Assembly: GCA_004524425.1 (NCBI GenBank)
Contig: SDNN01000097.1
Span: 1-9,954, forward strand
Length of the DNA: 9,954 nucleotides
Reading direction: 5' to 3'
Source: Promethearchaeota archaeon
GTDB taxonomy: Archaea > Asgardarchaeota > Lokiarchaeia > Sigynarchaeales > SOKP01
The notes under the pieces are model-generated. The model was not told the origin of the DNA. It ran no database searches and saw only the letters and a list, made by a program, of their open reading frames with translations. Below are positions 5,826-9,954 of the stretch, one piece after another (within the stretch, counting starts at the first letter, position 1; each line of letters begins with the position of its first letter). The translations under genes and the position numbers were made by a program.

Positions 5826-7719
5826 GCTGCAAAGAATAAAGGATCAGATTGTTGAAAATATTCCTGCAGAAATAAAAGTTCAAAAGATAGAATTTGAAGG
5901 ACCAGAAATTGCCGTCTATTCAGAGAATAGCGATTTAACTATCGATAATAACTCCAGTATGTTAAAGGATTTGGCAAAATTAATGAGAAAGCGTGTTGTA
6001 TTTCGCTGGAACGTGGATAAAAGAAAAGATCCTAATGAAACAGAGGCCTATATTAAAAACTTGGTAGGTGAAGAAGCTGAAATTTCGGCAATTGAATTTG
6101 ATCATACCAGGGGAGAGGTAATTATTGAGTCAGGAAAACCTGGATTGGTAATCGGTAAAAAGGGCGTCAATCTAAAAGAAATAAGAGCAAATACTTTTTG
6201 GCAACCGAGAACAGTAAGAACACCACCCATAACATCAAGGACAATACAATTAATTCGAGGCATGCTTAAAAAGGAAAGAAAAACGCAGAAAGATATATTA
6301 TTACGGATTGGGAAAAGAATTCATCGTCCCATTCTGTTCAACGATCTTCAAATTCGGATGACTGCATTAGGAGGTTTTAGAGAAGTTGGAAGGTCATGTA
6401 TTTTAATGCAAACTAGAGATAGCAACATTTTATTAGATTGTGGATTAAATGTCGGAAATCCCCGTGAAAGGTTTCCATTTTTTGATATTCCAGAATTCTC
6501 ACTGAGAGATTTAGATGCAGTTATAGTGACTCATGCTCATTTAGATCACTGCGGCTTGGTACCTTTTCTATATAAGTATGGTTATAGGGGTCCAGTATAT
6601 TGTACTTTACCCACAAGAAATTTATCAACGATGTTGCAACTGGATTATGTTCAGATATGTGAAAAGGAAGGAATCTCTCCTCCTTATTCTAAAAGAGATG
6701 TAAAAACGACGGTACTTCATACTATTCCTCTCTCATGGGGGAAAGTTACTGATATTGCTCCAGATATTAAACTCACACTACATAATTCTGGTCACATCAT
6801 AGGTTCTTCAATAATTCACTTACATTTTGGAAAGGGAGGTTATAATTTTGTCTATACAGGTGATTTCAAGTTTCAAAAAACGCGTTTACTTGAAAAAGCA
6901 AACATTAAATTTCCAAGAGTAGAAAGCTTACTTATTGAGGCAACTTACGGCGGTCCACAGGACCGAATCCCGAGCAGGCATGACTCCGAAAAAGAACTTA
7001 AACAAATCATCAATTCAACGGTCAAAAAAGGAGGAAAAATATTAATACCTGTACTAGCAGTGGGCAGAGCTCAAGAATTAGTAATAGTACTGGAAGAATA
7101 TATTTCCAAAGGAATCATTGAAAAAGTTCCAATTTTTCTAGATGGTTTAATTAGTGAAGCGACAGCTATACATACTGCTAATCCTGATTATCTTAGTAGT
7201 GATTTAAGAGAAAAAATATTACACCAAGGAAAGAATCCATTTTTGAGTGATTTCTTTACTACAATTTCTTCATATGAAGAAAGAATGGATGTTCTCAAGG
7301 GAGGCCCTTGTATTATAATGGCAACTAGTGGCATGCTGATTGGTGGTCCATCAGTACAATATCTTAAGGGATTAGCCGGTGATAAAAATAGTGCTCTAAT
7401 TTTCGTGTCTTATCAAGTTTCAGGTACGCTAGGTAATAGAATTCAAAGAGGATTTAGAGAATTTCAATATGTTGATGCAAAGGGACGGACACAACTAGTC
7501 AAATTAAATCTTAATGTATTTACACTTGAAGGATTCAGTGGTCACTCCTCAAGGAGCCAGATATCACAATTCCTGCGCCGAATCCAACCAAGACCTAAGG
7601 TTGTAATAACGAATCATGGAGAGGAATCAAAATGTATATCCTTAAGCACGATGATTCATAAAAAACTCAGAAAATCAACCAAGGCACCGAAAAACTGCGA
7701 GACATTGATATTGAAATAA
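5809..7719 (+). CDS. fttA: Archaeal CPSF-like transcription termination factor and ribonuclease (aCPSF1/FttA)
   Basis: This 636-residue protein belongs to the aCPSF1/FttA family, archaeal relatives of CPSF73. It cleaves nascent RNA and causes factor-dependent transcription termination at U-rich 3' ends. Residues 1-140 hold the KH region with the GxxG loop VIGKKG (114-119). Residues about 185-390 are the metallo-beta-lactamase fold with THAHLDH (241-247), H329 and D352 as zinc ligands. Residues about 390-530 are the beta-CASP insert, with motif A E377 in IEATYGG, motif B H455 and motif C H603 in NHGE. All metal ligands are present, so it should be catalytically active. The length matches the family. 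The TTG start is chosen because MSFESEL matches the usual N-terminus and an in-frame TGA lies just before it. The next in-frame Met is residue 51, inside the KH region. Confidence 0.97.
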   Translation: MSFESELQRIKDQIVENIPAEIKVQKIEFEGPEIAVYSENSDLTIDNNSSMLKDLAKLMRKRVVFRWNVDKRKDPNETEAYIKNLVGEEAEISAIEFDHTRGEVIIESGKPGLVIGKKGVNLKEIRANTFWQPRTVRTPPITSRTIQLIRGMLKKERKTQKDILLRIGKRIHRPILFNDLQIRMTALGGFREVGRSCILMQTRDSNILLDCGLNVGNPRERFPFFDIPEFSLRDLDAVIVTHAHLDHCGLVPFLYKYGYRGPVYCTLPTRNLSTMLQLDYVQICEKEGISPPYSKRDVKTTVLHTIPLSWGKVTDIAPDIKLTLHNSGHIIGSSIIHLHFGKGGYNFVYTGDFKFQKTRLLEKANIKFPRVESLLIEATYGGPQDRIPSRHDSEKELKQIINSTVKKGGKILIPVLAVGRAQELVIVLEEYISKGIIEKVPIFLDGLISEATAIHTANPDYLSSDLREKILHQGKNPFLSDFFTTISSYEERMDVLKGGPCIIMATSGMLIGGPSVQYLKGLAGDKNSALIFVSYQVSGTLGNRIQRGFREFQYVDAKGRTQLVKLNLNVFTLEGFSGHSSRSQISQFLRRIQPRPKVVITNHGEESKCISLSTMIHKKLRKSTKAPKNCETLILK

Positions 7720-7796
7720 AAAAAATCCGAATTTCAACAATATCAAATTTTTAAACTCTTTTACTTAAATTATCTTATCGTTTTAGGAAATCTTAA

Positions 7797-7804
7797 TTTT
7801 TTTT
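7797..7804 (+). terminator. U8 tract downstream of fttA
   Basis: Eight T lie 78 bases after the fttA stop, with a shorter T5 at 7748-7752 before them. U-tracts are where aCPSF1/FttA-type factors act, so this transcript may be terminated by its own product. No stable hairpin precedes the run. Confidence 0.5.
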
Positions 7805-7831
7805 AAATAAGAATTACTTATTATCTTAAAA

Positions 7832-7839
7832 TTTATAAA
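7832..7839 (+). promoter_or_regulatory. TATA box for the polyferredoxin gene
   Basis: TTTATAAA predicts a transcript start near 7860. That would put the Shine-Dalgarno at the very 5' end of the mRNA and a start codon at about 7878. It agrees with the upstream start proposed for this gene and is too far from GTG 7947 to imply a short leader there. Confidence 0.45.
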
Positions 7840-7859
7840 TCAATGGAATTTCTTAGAGT

Positions 7860-7867
7860 GGAAGGAG
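7860..7867 (+). promoter_or_regulatory. Ribosome binding site deciding the polyferredoxin start
   Basis: GGAAGGAG is the strongest Shine-Dalgarno in the window. Ten bases after it, in the correct frame, comes TTA at 7878, followed by codons for KNNKLRILRH. No ATG, GTG or TTG exists in this frame before GTG 7947, which has no ribosome binding site. ATT at 7869 is in frame but only one base from the site. Confidence 0.6.
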
Positions 7868-7877
7868 CATTAGTAGT

Positions 7878-8798
7878 TTAAAAAATAATAAATTACGTAT
7901 ATTAAGACATTTTGTACAGGTTGTTTCTTTTTTATTCATTAATTACGTGATTCTTGAATTCATATTTAATGTTAACTTGGTAGCCCTTGAATCTTTCGTT
8001 AAAGTGTTACCAATTCTTGCATCTCCGAGGAATCCGTTATCTAAAGGGGCAGGATTTGCTGAATATCTTTTTAAATTTTTTGCAGAAGGAGAATTTCCTT
8101 TTTTACTTATCGGACTTTTGTTAATCGTCGTTTTATTTACAAATAGATTTTTTTGTGGTTGGATTTGTCCCATTGGGACGATTCAAGATGCATTATCAAT
8201 CGTTTCTCCAAAGAAAAAAAGAGTTAAGTTGGAGACTCATAAATCAATGTTAAATCTCAAATTTTTTATTGTAATTCTCTTATTTATCATAATCATACCC
8301 TTAGGAATTGCCAAAAATATAGATAATGATTTTTACAAGGATTATAAAGCGAGTCTTGGTGATTTAGCAGAAAATCCTGTGGGTTACTTTTCCTTATCAG
8401 AATATATTTTTGTTTTTTTTCCTAACTTGGTACAAGAGATGTGGGATCAATCGGGATTAGAACCTCTTTTCACTGATTTTTGGGTATTCGTTATGTTTTC
8501 CTTTTATATTATAGTCTTGATCGTTGCCTTTTATTATCCTCGGGCTTACTGCAGATATTTATGTCCTTTCGGAGCTTTATTAGCAGCTGCAAGTGATTAT
8601 TCATTTCTCAAACTTTCGAGAAGTCCTGTCAGATGTGTTGGAAGAGCTGAATGTGGTATTTGTGAAAAGATCTGCCCTAAACAAATTAGAATTCTTGATG
8701 AACCCTTTGAATTTTTTACGGGAAATGGGGAGTGTAATTTATGTTTAGAGTGCATGGAAAAATGCCCCTATAAAGCAATAGATTTTACTTTCGGTTAA
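7878..8798 (+). CDS. NapH-like polytopic membrane polyferredoxin (Fer4_5 plus 2[4Fe-4S])
   Basis: This membrane Fe-S protein resembles the NapH/CcoG-type group that passes electrons between quinone or soluble carriers and partner enzymes; the partner here is unknown. Numbering from GTG 7947 (283 residues), hydrophobic segments lie at about 51-66, 104-121 and 178-197. Two Fer4_5-type motifs occur at FCGWICPIG (69-77) and YCRYLCPFGALL (201-212). A C-terminal ferredoxin part has CxxxxxCGxCxxxCP (C230-P244) and CNLCLECMEKCP (263-274). The frame continues upstream for 23 residues, LKNNKLRILRHFVQVVSF and so on, giving the basic lead and first helix that homologs have. I therefore place the start at TTA 7878, ten bases after GGAAGGAG. 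TTA is not a normal start, so GTG 7947 is the conservative alternative. It follows fttA but has its own TATA box. Confidence 0.85.
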   Translation, partial: LKNNKLRILRHFVQVVSFLFINYVILEFIFNVNLVALESFVKVLPILASPRNPLSKGAGFAEYLFKFFAEGEFPFLLIGLLLIVVLFTNRFFCGWICPIGTIQDALSIVSPKKKRVKLETHKSMLNLKFFIVILLFIIIIPLGIAKNIDNDFYKDYKASLGDLAENPVGYFSLSEYIFVFFPNLVQEMWDQSGLEPLFTDFWVFVMFSFYIIVLIVAFYYPRAYCRYLCPFGALLAAASDYSFLKLSRSPVRCVGRAECGICEKICPKQIRILDEPFEFFTGNGECNLCLECMEKCPYKAIDFTFG

Positions 8799-8801
8799 AA
8801 C

Positions 8802-8810
8802 TTTATTTTT
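8802..8810 (+). terminator. Possible U-rich terminator after the polyferredoxin gene
   Basis: TTTATTTTT begins four bases after the stop codon and could end the transcript. The next gene starts only 68 bases after that stop, so read-through into it is equally possible. Confidence 0.3.
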
Positions 8811-8849
8811 CATGATCTTCTATTATTAAATCAAAAGGTCTTTAATTTT

Positions 8850-8853
8850 GGAG
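8850..8853 (+). promoter_or_regulatory. Shine-Dalgarno of the HD phosphohydrolase gene
   Basis: GGAG lies 13 bases before ATG 8867, slightly longer than usual spacing. It is the only ribosome binding site candidate, and no other start codon in this frame is closer to it. Confidence 0.4.
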
Positions 8854-8866
8854 CGAGATTCGAATT

Positions 8867-9954
8867 ATGGATAATAAAAAGATAGAACAGCTCCGTCTAA
8901 GATTAAGAAGAGATAGTGAAATTGGAATTCATGGCATTTTAGATTCTCAAGCAGTTCGATATTATGAGGAGGAAGACAAAAAAGATTATAAAGATATTAG
9001 ACCGCCTTTCTTTAGAGATGTGGACAGAATAGTACACTCCAAGGCATATGCTCGTTATATAGATAAAACTCAAGTATTTTTTGATATTATCAATGCTAAC
9101 ATAACTCATCGCTCATTACACGTGCTAATAGTCTCGAGAGTTGCAGAACAAATAAGTCGAGTTTTGAAACTTAATAATGATCTTTGTCAAGCTATTTCTT
9201 TAGGACATGATATTGGTCACGCACCCTATGGTCACTTGGGGGAACAAATCTTGGATAAAATTGGAAAAAAGTATAATTTAGATAATTTTAGCCATAATGC
9301 CCAGAGTATCCGATGGTTATCTTATTTAGAAAGAAGATTTCCTAAAAAGCCGGCCAGAGGATTAAATTTAACATTACAAGTTTTGGATGGTATTCTCTGT
9401 CATGATGGGGAGATCAATGAACAAGAATTAAAACCAACCAAAATTAATGGTAAAACTTGGGAAGATCATTTCAGAGAATATGAGGATTGCTTTAAAAACA
9501 ACACTATTAAGAGAATACCCATGAGTTATGAAGGATGTGCGGTGCGGCTAGGAGACGCGATCTCTTATATAGGAAGAGATATTGAAGATGCAATTTTATT
9601 AAACTTTATAAAAAGAAGAGATATTCCTGATAATTGTAAAAAAGTCCTAGGGGATACTAATCGAAAAATAATGAATAATTTAATAATGGATTTATTAGAG
9701 TTCAGCTTGGATAATGATACAATTGGCTATACTAAAGAAGTATTTGAAGCGCTGAAAGAATTAAAACAATTTAATTACGAAAACATTTATTTAAGGCGCG
9801 ATCTCTTAAAGGAAAAGTATTCACAAATTAATTTTTTAGAGGATTTGACTGTAAAATTCGAATTAATTTTTGAGACTTGCCTTAATGATTTAAAAGAAGA
9901 GAATTATAATTCTTCAATTTTTAAAGATCATGTTGAATATATTGATGATGGGAA
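8867..9954 (+). CDS. dGTPase-like HD-domain phosphohydrolase (partial, 3' end outside window)
   Basis: The ATG frame stays open for 362 codons to the window edge. The protein belongs to the HD superfamily, Dgt/SAMHD1-like branch, which hydrolyses dNTPs to the deoxynucleoside and triphosphate. Family signatures are FFRDVDRIVHSKAYARYIDKTQVF (48-71), TH (H81), GHDIGHAPYGHLGE (113-126) and FSHNAQS (141-147). D230 lies in RLGDAISYIGRDIEDA (227-242). The metal ligands H81, H114, D115 and D230 are all present, so an active enzyme is expected. Residues about 245-362 are a lysine-rich helical region typical of these proteins. The substrate (dGTP or all dNTPs) cannot be read from the sequence. It lies 68 bases after the polyferredoxin gene in the same direction; co-transcription is possible but no functional link is evident. 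Confidence 0.92.
   Translation, partial: MDNKKIEQLRLRLRRDSEIGIHGILDSQAVRYYEEEDKKDYKDIRPPFFRDVDRIVHSKAYARYIDKTQVFFDIINANITHRSLHVLIVSRVAEQISRVLKLNNDLCQAISLGHDIGHAPYGHLGEQILDKIGKKYNLDNFSHNAQSIRWLSYLERRFPKKPARGLNLTLQVLDGILCHDGEINEQELKPTKINGKTWEDHFREYEDCFKNNTIKRIPMSYEGCAVRLGDAISYIGRDIEDAILLNFIKRRDIPDNCKKVLGDTNRKIMNNLIMDLLEFSLDNDTIGYTKEVFEALKELKQFNYENIYLRRDLLKEKYSQINFLEDLTVKFELIFETCLNDLKEENYNSSIFKDHVEYIDDG

Noticed and set aside
7843..7881. Short frame MEFLRVEGALVV before the polyferredoxin gene, possibly joined to it by a frameshift at the A-run
   Set aside because: It ends in TAA before any proper slippery heptamer in its frame, and the strong ribosome binding site inside it points to a start at 7878 instead.
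7943..8173. Minus-strand frame opposite the polyferredoxin gene
   Set aside because: It mirrors the coding frame of a recognised Fe-S membrane protein and shows only low-complexity polar sequence.

Overview
The window looks archaeal and most likely comes from an Asgard archaeon of the Loki/Promethearchaeota type. It carries a KH/metallo-beta-lactamase/beta-CASP termination nuclease (aCPSF1/FttA), which is an archaeal hallmark. It also carries an archaeal EF-2 family protein that has lost the diphthamide histidine, a paralog type reported from Asgard archaea. Promoters have TATA boxes, transcript ends have U-tracts, and the single tRNA has no encoded CCA. The DNA is AT-rich throughout. The lineage call is an inference; the archaeal call is strong.

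Region 1-1250: two DUF998-type membrane protein genes lie in tandem on the minus strand, the first cut by the window edge. They are followed by a plus-strand tRNA-Gly(CCC) and by the decayed C-terminal end of an MFS-like transporter.

Region 1251-5426 (all minus strand, transcribed purN, then EF-2 paralog, then Fe-S protein): purN encodes folate-dependent GAR transformylase and ends at a hairpin/U-tract terminator. The EF-2 paralog keeps every GTPase motif, but both domain IV decoding-site loops are replaced. Forty-four bases downstream of it is a winged-helix/Cys-cluster/2[4Fe-4S] protein, possibly in the same transcript.

Region 5427-5808 is a 382-base divergent intergenic region. It holds TATA boxes for purN and fttA and an 11-base inverted repeat flanked by a smaller one; it may hold an operator or a small RNA.

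Region 5809-9954 (all plus strand): fttA starts at TTG, overlapped by a 7-codon ATG mini-ORF. A NapH-like polyferredoxin membrane protein follows, whose natural start position is occupied by TTA rather than a normal start codon. Last is a dGTPase-like HD phosphohydrolase that runs off the window.

Taken together the window is mainly housekeeping (translation, transcription termination, purine and dNTP metabolism) plus two iron-sulfur proteins of unknown partners. I see no CRISPR array, insertion sequence, prophage or defence island. The most interesting items are the diphthamide-less EF-2 with its Fe-S neighbour, the start-site anomalies of fttA and of the polyferredoxin gene, and the inverted repeats between purN and fttA.
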